Shown piece after piece: positions 18,506 to 27,689 of a stretch of DNA of 64,000 bases. The stretch is from positions 30,825 through 94,824 of the forward strand of contig CALJGL010000013.1 in assembly GCA_938075155.1 (NCBI GenBank), in the 5' to 3' direction. Within the stretch, counting starts at the first letter, position 1; each line of letters begins with the position of its first letter. The DNA comes from UBA12191 sp009937185 (GTDB taxonomy: Bacteria; Planctomycetota; UBA8108; UBA1146). Position numbers and translations under genes: made by a program. The notes beneath the pieces were generated by a model. The model did not search any database. It was not told the origin of the DNA and saw nothing but the letters and a program-made list of their open reading frames with translations.

Positions 18506-19315
18506 ATGGAAAAGGCATACGAAAAACTGGGACCCGAAAAGAACGGTCTCCAACATGAATATGGCCCGAGTGTTCACATCCTCGCGGAACCCTTTACTTT
18601 GGGGCTCCTTGCAGAGTTGGGTGATCCAGGAACGCAGCAACCTCGGTTTAATCAGATCTTGGAAACCCTCTACAGGGGGCTGGTGCAACGCATCGTCAGC
18701 CATGAATTTCCTCGGAAATTGATTCAACGTGAGACCAATATGGTCTCGACCACACCCAAAGGTATCTTTCGGGGTGAAGTTGTCGATCCCGATTCCAGAG
18801 CAGTCACGGTCAATGTGGCACGAGCTGGAACGATTCCTTCACATCTTTGTCAAAATGTTCTTCATCAAGTCATCGCTCCTGGAAATGTTCGTCAGGATCA
18901 TGTCATCATGGAAAGAACTGTTGATGAGAAGGGTGCGGTCACAGGAGCAGCATTACACGGGAGCAAGATCGGTGGAGATGTGGATGGTGCACATCTTATT
19001 TTCCCTGATCCAATGGGCGCTACCGGATCTTCGCTTTCTAGGGTGATCAAGCATTATCAAGATCATGTAGAAGGAAGCCCGGCAGCGATTATTTCTGCCC
19101 ACCTCATCGTGACCCCGGAATTCATTTGGAATATGCTTGAGGCGAATCCGGGTGTTAGGATTTGGGCGCTTCGACTCGACCGGGGAAACAGTCCTGATGA
19201 CCTCTTGAGTTCTGTTCCGGGAAGTGATCGAAGAGAATGTGGATTGAACGAAATCGACTACATTGTTCCAGGAGCCGGCGGCGTCGGTGAAATTATCAAC
19301 AACTCGTGGATCTAA
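18506..19315 (+). CDS. Uracil phosphoribosyltransferase-like protein
   Basis: PRTase-fold protein of 269 aa. It shows the PRPP loop LIFPDPMGATGSS, which matches the DPMLATG signature of uracil phosphoribosyltransferase. It also has a C-terminal YIVPGAGGVGEIINNSW similar to the uracil-binding YIVPGLGDAGD. It is longer than typical Upp (about 208 aa), with extra N-terminal residues and less conserved middle motifs. Position after cytidine deaminase supports a salvage role. Strict substrate specificity cannot be proven from sequence. Confidence 0.75.
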   Translation: MEKAYEKLGPEKNGLQHEYGPSVHILAEPFTLGLLAELGDPGTQQPRFNQILETLYRGLVQRIVSHEFPRKLIQRETNMVSTTPKGIFRGEVVDPDSRAVTVNVARAGTIPSHLCQNVLHQVIAPGNVRQDHVIMERTVDEKGAVTGAALHGSKIGGDVDGAHLIFPDPMGATGSSLSRVIKHYQDHVEGSPAAIISAHLIVTPEFIWNMLEANPGVRIWALRLDRGNSPDDLLSSVPGSDRRECGLNEIDYIVPGAGGVGEIINNSWI

Positions 19316-19353
19316 TACTGATCAAGATACTGAGTTCTAGTTAGAGGAGTGAG

Positions 19354-19929
19354 ATGAATCAATCCCATATGAGATTGCAGCCTGAGCCACCTTTGCCTGG
19401 GCACCGTCTTGAAGTTCTTCACGAAGAGTTGGAAATCCGACAGAGGATTCAGGAGTTAGCTCGTGAAATCCGCGAGAAGTTGGGCGACAAGGACCCTGTT
19501 GTGGTCTGTGTCCTCAAGGGAGCATTTGTCTTTGTGGCCGATTTGGTTCGCCAGTTAGATTTCCCCTTCACGATTGACTTTCTGAGAGCTTCTTCATACG
19601 GAGATTCTGTTGTGACCAGTGGTGAGGTCAAATTGGAATTGGATCTGCAACAGTCCATTTCCAATCGACATGTTCTTCTTGTCGAAGACATCGTGGATAC
19701 CGGGCTCACGCTCAAATACCTGCAATCGAATTTGGAATCCCGGAACCCTGCCTCTATTCAAATTTGCACATTACTTCACAAGCCGGGGAACAATGTGAAA
19801 TTGACTCACATCGATTATTGCGGCTTCGAAATACCGAATGATTTTGTCGTAGGATACGGGCTTGATTGGCAAGGCTATTATCGAAACTTGCCTTACATTG
19901 CACAGGTTCATCAACAAACCAATTCGTGA
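19354..19929 (+). CDS. hpt: Hypoxanthine phosphoribosyltransferase
   Basis: Purine salvage enzyme forming IMP or GMP from the base and PRPP. It shows VVCVLKGAFVFVADL (flexible loop start), the PRPP-binding acidic motif VLLVEDIVDTGLTL near residue 115, and a C-terminal VVGYGLDWQGYYRNLPYI that binds the purine. Normal length is about 180; this one has a short N-terminal extension (191 aa). AGAGGAG precedes the ATG. Together with the two genes before it, it forms a salvage cluster. Confidence 0.93.
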   Translation: MNQSHMRLQPEPPLPGHRLEVLHEELEIRQRIQELAREIREKLGDKDPVVVCVLKGAFVFVADLVRQLDFPFTIDFLRASSYGDSVVTSGEVKLELDLQQSISNRHVLLVEDIVDTGLTLKYLQSNLESRNPASIQICTLLHKPGNNVKLTHIDYCGFEIPNDFVVGYGLDWQGYYRNLPYIAQVHQQTNS

Positions 19930-19936
19930 TTACAGA

Positions 19937-21007
19937 CTAAATGGTTTCGTCGTTTGACTGGGATCCAAATGAGCGCAGCACGCCATACCTGTCGAGTCGG
20001 CGATAAAGCGTGGTCTTTGGAATCCCGAGGATTCTTGCGGCCTGCGCTTTGTTCCCGTCCGTTTCCCGGAGAACATCTCGTACGATTCCTCCGAGGACGA
20101 TTTTCTCTAATTTCCTGAGATCTGTTCCCACTTCAGCGCGAAGTTTCAAGGCGATCGGGTGAGGAATTCCCTGTTGCTGAAGAGACGGTGAAAGATGATC
20201 GGCGTGAATGATGACGTTGGATTGGTTGGCGATCCTTTCCATCTCATTTTGTAACTCACGGATGTTTCCTCGCCATCGTGCTCCTATCAATACCGTCATC
20301 GCATCCGTTGAAATCCGTGGAGTCGGTTTCTTTAATCGTCTGCAATAAATCCCCAAAAAAAACTGACAGAGAAGGGGGATATCCTGACGCCTCTGTCTGA
20401 GTGGGGGCAAATGAAGTCGAAGGACATCGATGCGGTAACGAAGATCCTCTCGGAAGGTTCCAGATTCCACTTCTTGTTCCGGGTCGCGATGGGTTGCAGT
20501 GATCAGTCTGAAATCGACAGATCGAGGCCGGTTGCTTCCCAAGCGGCGAATCTCTTTTTCTTGGATTACGCGAAGGAGTTTCGATTGGAAATCGGATCTG
20601 GTTTCTGTGATTTCATCGAGAAACAGAATTCCACCGTGAGATGATTCGACGAGGCCGGCCCTTTCTCCACGGGCACCCGTGAATGCACCTTTTTCGTGGC
20701 CAAATAATTCGTCTTCGAGAAGGTGGGGGGCCATCGCTGCGCAGTTTTCTCCGACGAAGGGCCCGCTTCTCCTAGGGCTGATTCTGTGGATCGCCCGTGC
20801 TACCAACTCTTTTCCTGTTCCGCTTTCGCCCTGGATCAAGACAGGGGCCTCAGAAGAGGAGATTCTTTCCAGATCTTGTAGGAGAAAAAATAAAGTTTCT
20901 GTATTTCCGATAAATTCCGGAAAGCGTCTCCTGAGTCTTTCTTTCTCTGAGAGTGTCAGATCCCGTCTTCCCTGCCCTGAAGCTTTGTTTTCTTCATATA
21001 ATCGCAT
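19937..21007 (-). CDS. Sigma-54-dependent transcriptional activator without receiver domain
   Basis: AAA+ activator of RpoN promoters. Walker A GESGTGKE lies at about residue 60 and the sigma-54 contact loop GAFTGA at about 107. Walker B ILFLDEI, the arginine finger region FREDLRYRIDVL and the Fis-type DNA-binding helix (GNKAQAARILGIPKTTLYRRL) at about 315-340 complete it. Only some 35 residues precede the AAA+ core, so there is no receiver, GAF or PAS domain. Activity is therefore probably set by expression level or a partner. The start at 21007 has AAAGGAGG upstream; the longer upstream reading has none. A palindrome lies just upstream. Confidence 0.93.
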   Translation of the reverse strand: MRLYEENKASGQGRRDLTLSEKERLRRRFPEFIGNTETLFFLLQDLERISSSEAPVLIQGESGTGKELVARAIHRISPRRSGPFVGENCAAMAPHLLEDELFGHEKGAFTGARGERAGLVESSHGGILFLDEITETRSDFQSKLLRVIQEKEIRRLGSNRPRSVDFRLITATHRDPEQEVESGTFREDLRYRIDVLRLHLPPLRQRRQDIPLLCQFFLGIYCRRLKKPTPRISTDAMTVLIGARWRGNIRELQNEMERIANQSNVIIHADHLSPSLQQQGIPHPIALKLRAEVGTDLRKLEKIVLGGIVRDVLRETDGNKAQAARILGIPKTTLYRRLDRYGVLRSFGSQSNDETI

Positions 21008-21040
21008 TTCCCACCTCCTTTGTTTGGAAAATCGCACAAT

Positions 21041-21056
21041 ATTGACTAAAGTCAAT
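21041..21056. promoter_or_regulatory. Palindrome upstream of the sigma-54 activator (operator candidate)
   Basis: ATTGACT-AA-AGTCAAT is a perfect 7-bp inverted repeat 34 nt before the activator start. A related pair GTCAAT (21124-21129) and ATTGAC (21141-21146) lies nearer to tRNA-Asn. It may be an autoregulatory or repressor site. Confidence 0.5.
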
Positions 21057-21141
21057 AGGGAGGGAGGGTCCGAGAGTGGTCCTAGAAGGCAAAATAATCG
21101 GGCAAAATTGGGCTGCAAATAGAGTCAATATCCAGCAATGA

Positions 21142-21170
21142 TTGACAGTTCTTCTTGCTAGGGATAAGTT
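21142..21170 (+). promoter_or_regulatory. Promoter of tRNA-Asn
   Basis: TTGACA at 21142-21147, a 17-nt spacer and TAAGTT at 21165-21170. The expected transcription start is about 10 nt before the mature tRNA. It fits the vegetative sigma factor. Confidence 0.65.
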
Positions 21171-21187
21171 TCTTCACACACAGTTCT

Positions 21188-21263
21188 TCCCCGGTAGCTC
21201 AATTGGCAGAGTAGGTGACTGTTAATCACTTGGTTGTTGGTTCAAGTCCAACCCGGGGAGCCA
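21188..21263 (+). tRNA. tRNA-Asn (GUU)
   Basis: Cloverleaf: acceptor TCCCCGG pairs with CCGGGGA, anticodon GTT at 21221-21223, T loop GTTCAAGTCC, discriminator G and encoded CCA. A terminator follows directly. Confidence 0.95.
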
Positions 21264-21264
21264 T

Positions 21265-21307
21265 GACCGCTCTTGTCCTTCCAGGACAGGGGCGGTCTCT
21301 TTTTTTG
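21265..21307 (+). terminator. Intrinsic terminator after tRNA-Asn
   Basis: GACCGC...TTGTCC pairs with GGACA...GCGGTC, followed by TCTTTTTTT. It ends the tRNA-Asn transcript. Confidence 0.9.
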
Positions 21308-21517
21308 CTATTTTGATCATTTCATAAGCCAGCCCTGAGATTCATATTGTAGAAGTGATCACCTCTTTCAAAAAAGACTGTATTGCCATCGAGAAGCGAC
21401 CTTTGGGCGGTATACAATACCCTCGAGCCGGGAATCAATTGTCTACGACAATTCTTTGCAGATGGTTCATTTGGCAATCGACCCGACATTCCCGTTTACG
21501 GAATCGAGACAACTTCG

Positions 21518-23116
21518 ATGCTGTCCCTCAAAGCACACACCTCAGGCCTATTCCTGATGGGTCAAAAATTGGCATTAGCTTTTGCCATATGCTTTGCCGG
21601 CAGTGGTTGCTCCACTTCCGATCATGCAAAGGCTGATCGAGCTGGGGAAGAAATTGTCCAAGAGGTCTTGGCGCAAGTTCGACAAGGAATCCTCGTCAAG
21701 CAACAAGAGACGCTGCCACTAGAATCCGTATCAACAAATCGTGACGTACCAGTGTTGAATCAATCCTTGAATCTTGAAGACACATTGAGGTTGAGTACTC
21801 TCCACAATCGTAATTATATCAGCCAGCGAGAATCTTTGTTTCAGTCGGCATTGGCTTTGGGAGTTACTCGACGTGATTTTCTTCGCCCCGTTTTTTCGGG
21901 ATCGATTTCTTCCACTTTATCTGGAGGGAGTGGTCAAGAAGTGTCCTCTGTGTCGGGACTTTCTCTCAATGGCCAACAATATCTCTTTACGGGTGGAAGA
22001 CTGAGTGTGGGGGTCGGCAGTACCCTGAACGATGATGGTGAGAATCTGCCAGAGATCTATTCTGGAAACTTCAGCGCATCCATCTCTCAGCCACTGTTAC
22101 GTGGAGCGGGGCCGGGATTACCCTATGAGGGTTTAACTCAGGCAGAGAGAAACCTTTTGTATACGACCCGAAGTTTTGAGCTGTTTCGTCAAGATTTTGC
22201 CATTCAGATCACAAAAAAGTTCTATGACTTGCTCAGTCAAAAAAAGAAATTGCAGAACGCGGAAGAAAATGTCCGTGGGCAACAGTTTGCTTATGATCAG
22301 GCCAAAGCGCTCTTTCGAATCGGAACAGGAAGTAGCCTCGATGTCTTTCGTGCTGAGCAGGCATTACTTCTCGCGAAAAATGACCAATCCAACACCGTTG
22401 AACAGTACAAGGTGGCTCTTGATAACTTCAAAATAGATCTAGGTATCCCGATCGAGAGTGAGATTGATCTGACGGGAGAGTTTCCTGCCATTTCTGAGGC
22501 TTCTGTTGTCTTAGAGGATGCATTGCTGTCCGCACGAGAGAATCGCCTTGACCTTCAAACCGCAAGGGATCAGTTGGAGGACGTAGAAAGACAGCTTGAT
22601 ATTAGTAGGAACGGCCTGCTTCCAGATTTGAACCTGAACATTAATTATGGGTCCGATTCTTCAGACCAGTTTGATTTTCTTGACCTGGAGCTTGGAGATT
22701 CCGAATCTTATTCCGTGGGCCTGAATCTTGAGATTCCCCTCGATAGACTCGCTCGCAGGAATTCGTTTAGAAATGCAGAGATCGCACTTGATCGTGAAGT
22801 TCGTCAATTCGATTTGAAGTCACAGCAAGTCACCTTGGAAGTTCAGGGAGCATTAAGACAATTGGCTCAGCTCAAGTTTCAAATCGAAATTGGTGAACGA
22901 TCGATTCAGTCTTTTTCTTCGACGGTGGAGAAGGCTGAGATTGATCAGTTACGAGGCACTGTCACCAACAGAGATGTTGTCGAAGCGCAAAGTGCACTGA
23001 CGGACGCAAAAAATGCTCAATTGGATCGGATCGTGGATCATGAGATTCAAGTTCTCGAACTCTACAAATTGATGGGGCTACTCCTTGTCTCTGAAGAAGG
23101 AATGATCGTTCAATGA
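21518..23116 (+). CDS. TolC-family outer-membrane efflux lipoprotein
   Basis: Outer-membrane channel for the adjacent MacAB-like pump. The N-terminus has a hydrophobic signal ending in the lipobox FAGSGC, so the mature protein is probably lipid-anchored, as in OprM-type channels. The rest shows two helical-hairpin repeats with TolC-like signatures (LRLSTLHNRNYISQRESL, ISQPLLRGAG, AENVRGQQFAYDQAK, LLPDLNLNINYG). The start is uncertain: ATG 21518 or ATG 21557, neither with a strong ribosome binding site. The TTG at 21383 would add residues without signal character. The stop overlaps the adaptor gene start (ATGA). Confidence 0.88.
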   Translation: MLSLKAHTSGLFLMGQKLALAFAICFAGSGCSTSDHAKADRAGEEIVQEVLAQVRQGILVKQQETLPLESVSTNRDVPVLNQSLNLEDTLRLSTLHNRNYISQRESLFQSALALGVTRRDFLRPVFSGSISSTLSGGSGQEVSSVSGLSLNGQQYLFTGGRLSVGVGSTLNDDGENLPEIYSGNFSASISQPLLRGAGPGLPYEGLTQAERNLLYTTRSFELFRQDFAIQITKKFYDLLSQKKKLQNAEENVRGQQFAYDQAKALFRIGTGSSLDVFRAEQALLLAKNDQSNTVEQYKVALDNFKIDLGIPIESEIDLTGEFPAISEASVVLEDALLSARENRLDLQTARDQLEDVERQLDISRNGLLPDLNLNINYGSDSSDQFDFLDLELGDSESYSVGLNLEIPLDRLARRNSFRNAEIALDREVRQFDLKSQQVTLEVQGALRQLAQLKFQIEIGERSIQSFSSTVEKAEIDQLRGTVTNRDVVEAQSALTDAKNAQLDRIVDHEIQVLELYKLMGLLLVSEEGMIVQ

Positions 23117-24627
23117 AAATGAACCGAAATTTATCAGTGGCTTTGGCTTTCGTCCTCGTATTCCTGATTTACCAAGCCTTTTGGTCTGGAGGATCAGGGA
23201 ACGATGTTGAGGGCGGATTTGTGAAGGTGAGTCGCGGAGACCTTTCTCTCACGCTTTCTGAGCGTGGAACTTTGACCACCCGAAATGCCACCAATATTCG
23301 TTCGGTTGTTCGAGGACGTCGAAGAATCGAGTGGCTCGTGGACGAGGGCACCGTGGTCAAAGAAGGTGACATTCTCGTCGAGCTTGAGAAAACAGAGGTC
23401 CAGCGGCGGATTGATCAACTTGAGAACGAACTCATTTCAGTTGAAACATCGCTGAACTCTGCCATCAACGACCTCAAAATCCAGGAAGATAAAAATAAAA
23501 CCACTCTTGAGAAAGCAAAGTTGAATCTCGAGGTCGCCGAGGTTGAGTTGGAGAAATTGACTTTAGGGGATATTCCCCGAAGAGAACGTGAGCTTAGCCT
23601 TGCGATTGAGAAAGCCACCTCTGAGTTAGAACGTTCTGAAGGCTTGTGGGAAGACATGCCCACGATGTTGGAGAAAGGGTTCGTGACTCAAGATCAGTTC
23701 GAGCAGGAAAGAATCAACCTGAAAGAAAGAAGGGACGCTCTCGTCACGGCCGAGCAAAATCAGTTGCTCTACGATACGTACGAGAAACCGCTTACCAAAA
23801 AACAAAAAAATGCAGGCGTTCTAGAAGCACAGCGGAATGTCGAAATGGAAACCCGTGGTGCGGCGACCTTACTTGCAAATCTCAAGCTTCGTGTCAGTCA
23901 ATACGAGAGAGGCTTGGCGGAAACACGCGAGGAATTCGATCGCGAAAAGGCCAACTTGGAATTGATGACGGTCTTTTCTCCTACCCAAGGGATCGTCTTT
24001 TATGGGAATCCTGACCGTCCATGGGACAGGGATGGAATCCGTGCGGGTGGAGATGCTCATTTTAATCAAACTTTGTTAACGATTCCTGACCCCAGTGAAA
24101 TGGCGGTCTTGATCAAGATTCATGAATCAGATATCGACAAGATCAAAGAAGGTATGACTGCTGAGATTCAATCGGATGTGAGCAAGGGGAAGATCTATCA
24201 GGGTGAGGTTGTGAAAATCGATTCTGTCGCAAACGCTGGGGATCGACGCTGGGGTGATCGTGTCCGGAGATTTAATGTTGAAATCCAAATGCGGGGTGAC
24301 GATCTGGATTTGAAGCCAGGTACCTCTGCCGAGGTGGTGATCAATACGGGAACTTTGGAGGACATTATTTATGTGCCTATCCAAGCGGTTCATGCCGAAG
24401 CCGGTGGTTTTCATTGTTTTGTTCGTTTGGGATCTTCCTACGAAAAAAGATCTGTTTCAGTGGGTAGTGCCAGCGAGAGTTTTCTAGAAATTACGGATGG
24501 TCTTATTGGCAGTGAAGACGTGCTTCTTTACAAACCCGAAGAAACGGGGGCGGAACCCGCTTCAAATCCTAATTCGGTCATGGAGACATCTTGGTTCCCC
24601 GTCACCCAAGGGATGAATGCGGTTTGA
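23113..24627 (+). CDS. MacA-like periplasmic adaptor (membrane fusion protein)
   Basis: Links an inner-membrane ABC permease to the TolC-like channel. An N-terminal membrane anchor (about residues 7-25) is followed by a lipoyl-like half (VDEGTVVKEGDILVEL). A long coiled coil with Glu/Lys/Leu heptads fills about 90-280. The second lipoyl half (FSPTQGIVFYG) and a beta-barrel region with PGTSAEVVINTG come next. At 504 aa it is longer than MacA (about 370), mainly in the coiled coil. It overlaps the upstream channel gene by 4 nt and the ATPase gene at TTGA. Confidence 0.87.
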   Translation: MKMNRNLSVALAFVLVFLIYQAFWSGGSGNDVEGGFVKVSRGDLSLTLSERGTLTTRNATNIRSVVRGRRRIEWLVDEGTVVKEGDILVELEKTEVQRRIDQLENELISVETSLNSAINDLKIQEDKNKTTLEKAKLNLEVAEVELEKLTLGDIPRRERELSLAIEKATSELERSEGLWEDMPTMLEKGFVTQDQFEQERINLKERRDALVTAEQNQLLYDTYEKPLTKKQKNAGVLEAQRNVEMETRGAATLLANLKLRVSQYERGLAETREEFDREKANLELMTVFSPTQGIVFYGNPDRPWDRDGIRAGGDAHFNQTLLTIPDPSEMAVLIKIHESDIDKIKEGMTAEIQSDVSKGKIYQGEVVKIDSVANAGDRRWGDRVRRFNVEIQMRGDDLDLKPGTSAEVVINTGTLEDIIYVPIQAVHAEAGGFHCFVRLGSSYEKRSVSVGSASESFLEITDGLIGSEDVLLYKPEETGAEPASNPNSVMETSWFPVTQGMNAV

Positions 24628-25307
24628 GTGAATCGATGGTTTCCCTACAGGGGATCCACAAATACTACGGAGATTTGGAACCACGACTTCATGTCCTTAA
24701 AGGGATCAATCTCGAAGTCGGTAAAGGCGAGTTTCTTTCCATCACTGGAACCTCCGGTTCTGGGAAATCTACTCTGTTGAACCTATTGGGCTGTCTGGAT
24801 ATTCCTACCGAAGGATCATATTTCTTAGGTGGACGTGATGTCTCAAAGCAAACCGATAACGAGCTCTCAAGAATCCGCAACGAAGACATTGGGTTTATTT
24901 TTCAAAGTTTTCAACTGATACCTCAATTGACGGTCCTTGAGAATGTTCAGGTTCCTTTGCTATATGGTGAGCATTCCATTTCTGAAAAAGAGGATTACTG
25001 CCGAGGAATACTCGATTCAGTGGGGTTGTCTCACAGGCTGACCCATCAACCCTCCCAGTTGTCAGGAGGAGAGTGTCAGCGGGTGGCCATCGCCCGTTCT
25101 CTTGTCAATGATCCTTTACTGCTACTCGCTGACGAACCTACTGGGAATCTCGATTCTAAAACAGGAGACGAGGTTCTTGAGTTGATGGACGAACTTCACG
25201 GACAGGGACGTGCGATAATAATGATTACGCATGACCTTGAAGTGGCTCGTCGATCGGAGAGACAGGTCAAAATCAAAGACGGACTCATCATGGAGGAGCG
25301 AAAATGA
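24624..25307 (+). CDS. MacB-type ABC transporter ATP-binding protein
   Basis: LolD/MacB-class ATPase. Walker A GTSGSGKST, Q-loop FIFQSFQL, signature LSGGECQRVAIARSL, Walker B LLLLADEPTGNLD and the switch His in MITHD are all present. The start is probably TTG at 24624, overlapping the adaptor stop as TTGA with AAGGGA 10 nt upstream. ATG 24636 is the alternative. Unlike E. coli MacB, the ATPase and permease are separate genes, overlapping by ATGA. Confidence 0.92.
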   Translation: MSESMVSLQGIHKYYGDLEPRLHVLKGINLEVGKGEFLSITGTSGSGKSTLLNLLGCLDIPTEGSYFLGGRDVSKQTDNELSRIRNEDIGFIFQSFQLIPQLTVLENVQVPLLYGEHSISEKEDYCRGILDSVGLSHRLTHQPSQLSGGECQRVAIARSLVNDPLLLLADEPTGNLDSKTGDEVLELMDELHGQGRAIIMITHDLEVARRSERQVKIKDGLIMEERK

Positions 25308-26593
25308 TATCCAGGAAGAAAAAGGAGATGCTACGCATGGGTCTCCAGAGTCTTTTGGGATATCCGATGCGGACTATCCTTACGATGTTGGGTGTCGTTT
25401 TTGGAGTCGGATCAGTGATCGCCATGCTCGCATTAGGTGCTGGCGCAGAGAGAGAGTTGCTTCAGGAAATAGGGCGACTAGGGATCCAAAACATCATTAT
25501 TAATTCTGTTGAATCAGAAGAACCGGAAGAGACGAATTCCAGCGGCGGACGCCGCGGAGGCATGATAAATTTCTATGGTTTGAAATTTAAAGATCACCGG
25601 CAGATCCTTGAGACGATTCCTGGTATTGAAAAAGTTCTTCCTGTCCACTTGAACAAGAAGAAGGTTTGGAATGGAAGCCGCTATCTTGAAAGTACGCTTT
25701 TTGCTGTAGAGCCCGAGTATTTAGATACCTTTGGCCTCAAGATCGAACTAGGGAGAGGCTTGAGTTCTCAAGATGAGGATCAACTTGCGAGAGTCTGTAT
25801 CGTTAGGCCTGGCCTGTTAGAAGAACTGGGAATCTACGAAAATCCATTGGGATTCAATCTCGCCATCGACGACCAGCAGTTTCAGATTGTAGGTGTTCTT
25901 GGTGAGGAGCGATTCCAAGGTTATGCCCAGAAGGCTCTTGTCTCAGATGCTCGCAGTTCTGAGATTTATGTGCCCTACAACACCGTATTGAAGCGGCAAG
26001 GCACTCGGTCATTCTCAGGCGGTGCTGGTAGTTGGGAAGCGACCGATGTTGAGTTGAATCAGATTGTGATTGAAGTCACAGATTTGGATCGCGTCCTTAT
26101 CGTCTCAAAGATGGTCGAGGCTCTATTATCCCGGAATCATCCAGAAAAAGATTACGAACTCATCGTGCCTCTAGAAGTGCTGGCCCAACGTAGAAAAACA
26201 CAACAAGTGTTCAACATCGCTCTGGTGGCGATTGCTTCGATTTCGCTCTTGGTGGGTGGGATCGGGATTGCCAATATTATGTTAGCGACAGTCACCGAGA
26301 GAACTCGGGAAATTGGCGTAAGAAGAGCTCTTGGAGCACAACGAAAACACATCATCGCCCAGTTCCTTACGGAGACGACGACCATCTCAATCCTAGGAGG
26401 AGTGCTGGGGATCTTGCTGGGCTTTGGCCTTGTCCAAATCCTCGTGCTATTCACGGGATGGACGGCGGTTATTACTCCCTCAAGCATAGTAATAGCTCTG
26501 ACGATTTCCGTAGCAGTAGGAATATCATCAGGTATTTACCCTGCAAAGAGAGCTGCAGCTCTAGATCCCATCACAGCACTTCGTCACCAGTGA
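25304..26593 (+). CDS. MacB/FtsX-type ABC transporter permease
   Basis: Inner-membrane subunit of the tripartite pump. One N-terminal membrane helix (TILTMLGVVFGVGSVIAML) is followed by a large periplasmic MacB domain (about residues 60-300). Three C-terminal helices form the FtsX domain (ISLLVGGIGIANIMLATVTERTREIGVRRALGA region). The four-helix topology matches MacB rather than exporters of the drug ABC type. Substrates could be peptides, lipids or antibiotics; the sequence does not say. It is the last gene of the channel-adaptor-ATPase-permease operon. Confidence 0.92.
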   Translation: MISRKKKEMLRMGLQSLLGYPMRTILTMLGVVFGVGSVIAMLALGAGAERELLQEIGRLGIQNIIINSVESEEPEETNSSGGRRGGMINFYGLKFKDHRQILETIPGIEKVLPVHLNKKKVWNGSRYLESTLFAVEPEYLDTFGLKIELGRGLSSQDEDQLARVCIVRPGLLEELGIYENPLGFNLAIDDQQFQIVGVLGEERFQGYAQKALVSDARSSEIYVPYNTVLKRQGTRSFSGGAGSWEATDVELNQIVIEVTDLDRVLIVSKMVEALLSRNHPEKDYELIVPLEVLAQRRKTQQVFNIALVAIASISLLVGGIGIANIMLATVTERTREIGVRRALGAQRKHIIAQFLTETTTISILGGVLGILLGFGLVQILVLFTGWTAVITPSSIVIALTISVAVGISSGIYPAKRAAALDPITALRHQ

Positions 26594-26640
26594 CGAAACA
26601 ATGATGGTTTCATATCGGTATCGTTCTTGATTCAGTCAGA

Positions 26641-26958
26641 TCAGATGATGGTACTGGTCTGAGTTCCGTAGCCCGAAACACAGTTCATGAGATTGATCAC
26701 GCCTGTATTTGTCACCGTGTAATAGATCTTGCGACCTTCACGCTGACTGGACAGGAGGCCTGACCTCTGCATGAGTCTGAGGTGTTCCGATGCCATATGG
26801 TTTTGAATCTTGCACGCACTCGCTAATTCCCCAACATTGAACCTGTTCACTAATAATAGTTGCAACATTCTCAGTCTCATGGGATGGGCCATTGTGCGCA
26901 AAAGATCACTTACCGAATCTGGATCGAAGGGTAGTGGATCGTTTCTGTACTCTTCCAT
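26641..26958 (-). CDS. ArsR-family winged-helix regulator
   Basis: Small dimeric repressor type of 105 aa. MAHPMRLRMLQLLLVNRFNVGELASACKIQNHMASEHLRLMQRSGLL is a typical ArsR helix-turn-helix region (quoted here in pieces: the recognition helix is NHMASEHLRLM). The wing is SSQREGRKIYYTV. The ELCVCDL metal site of SmtB/ArsR is absent; a Cys in ASACK and one in NCVSG could still sense metal or redox. It converges on the efflux operon. A small palindrome lies 13 nt upstream of the start. Confidence 0.85.
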   Translation of the reverse strand: MEEYRNDPLPFDPDSVSDLLRTMAHPMRLRMLQLLLVNRFNVGELASACKIQNHMASEHLRLMQRSGLLSSQREGRKIYYTVTNTGVINLMNCVSGYGTQTSTII

Positions 26959-26970
26959 ACGTCAAAAGAT

Positions 26971-26983
26971 ACCTACGATAGGT
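26971..26983. promoter_or_regulatory. Palindrome upstream of the ArsR-type gene
   Basis: ACCTA-CGA-TAGGT inverted repeat about 13 nt before the start codon. ArsR-type repressors commonly bind such sites in their own promoter. Function is inferred. Confidence 0.4.
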
Positions 26984-27071
26984 GGAGGTTTCTCTCTACA
27001 ACTCTGTTCAGAATACACTTGTCATGAATTTTACTTCTGTTGCCAAAATTGAGGGATTTTAGGCCTTATAG

Positions 27072-27689
27072 TCACTTATCGAGATATTTCTCTGTGGCAT
27101 AACTCACAGCGAGGGACAGTAGCAAACTGGCCGCCACGTCTGATGGATTGTGTCCCCGTTCGTAGACTCTCGTAGCGGCGCAGCCAAAGGCTCCTAGGAG
27201 TACGAGCGGCATGATGCGGGGAAATCGTCGCCCTATTGCCAGAGCGGCTCCAAAGGCCACTGCGGCATGTTCACTGGGAAAGCAGAGATCCGTGCCATCC
27301 CACCATTCGGAGCCCCAGGGAGCGGGTCCCCAATCTCCCTCTGCGCCTAAAACAGGATCAGGCCGCCTGATCAATGGTTTGAGGCAGGCGGCGGCGACCC
27401 CGCTCAGAAGTGGGGTCAGAAAGATCGCAAGTGCGGTTCTTTTTAATCTCAAGGCTACTGAGCCCTGAGAAATCAGGGCGACCATTGCTGACAGGAACAT
27501 CCAATTTGGCAGATAGCCCAGAACTCGAAGTGAGGATTGGAAATCTCCCCGTTGGCCAAAATCAGCAGGCATCTTCTTCAGAATCCATGGGTCCAGAACT
27601 GCGGCTCCTATGATCAAAAGGAAGCTGCTGAAAAATGCCCAGTTTGGAATGGGTTGAACGGTCAGCGAATCTTTCAATTCGTTTTTCAC
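27072..27689 (-). CDS. PAP2-superfamily membrane phosphatase
   Basis: Integral membrane phosphatase of the lipid phosphate or undecaprenyl pyrophosphate type. The three-part motif is visible: an Arg-Pro pair in LKPLIRRPDP, FPSEHAAVAFG (SEH in place of the usual SGH) and TRVYERGHNPSDVAA with the catalytic His and Asp. At least five hydrophobic segments are present. The GTG start at 27689 overlaps the stop of the glycosyltransferase gene (GTGA), so the two are coupled. A role in lipid-carrier recycling or lipid A-type modification fits that pairing. Confidence 0.85.
   Translation of the reverse strand: MKNELKDSLTVQPIPNWAFFSSFLLIIGAAVLDPWILKKMPADFGQRGDFQSSLRVLGYLPNWMFLSAMVALISQGSVALRLKRTALAIFLTPLLSGVAAACLKPLIRRPDPVLGAEGDWGPAPWGSEWWDGTDLCFPSEHAAVAFGAALAIGRRFPRIMPLVLLGAFGCAATRVYERGHNPSDVAASLLLSLAVSYATEKYLDK

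Noticed and set aside
21383..21418. TTGCCA and TATACAAT as a promoter for the efflux operon
   Set aside because: The boxes are 22-24 nt apart, too far for a standard promoter, though the -10-like box may still be used with another -35.
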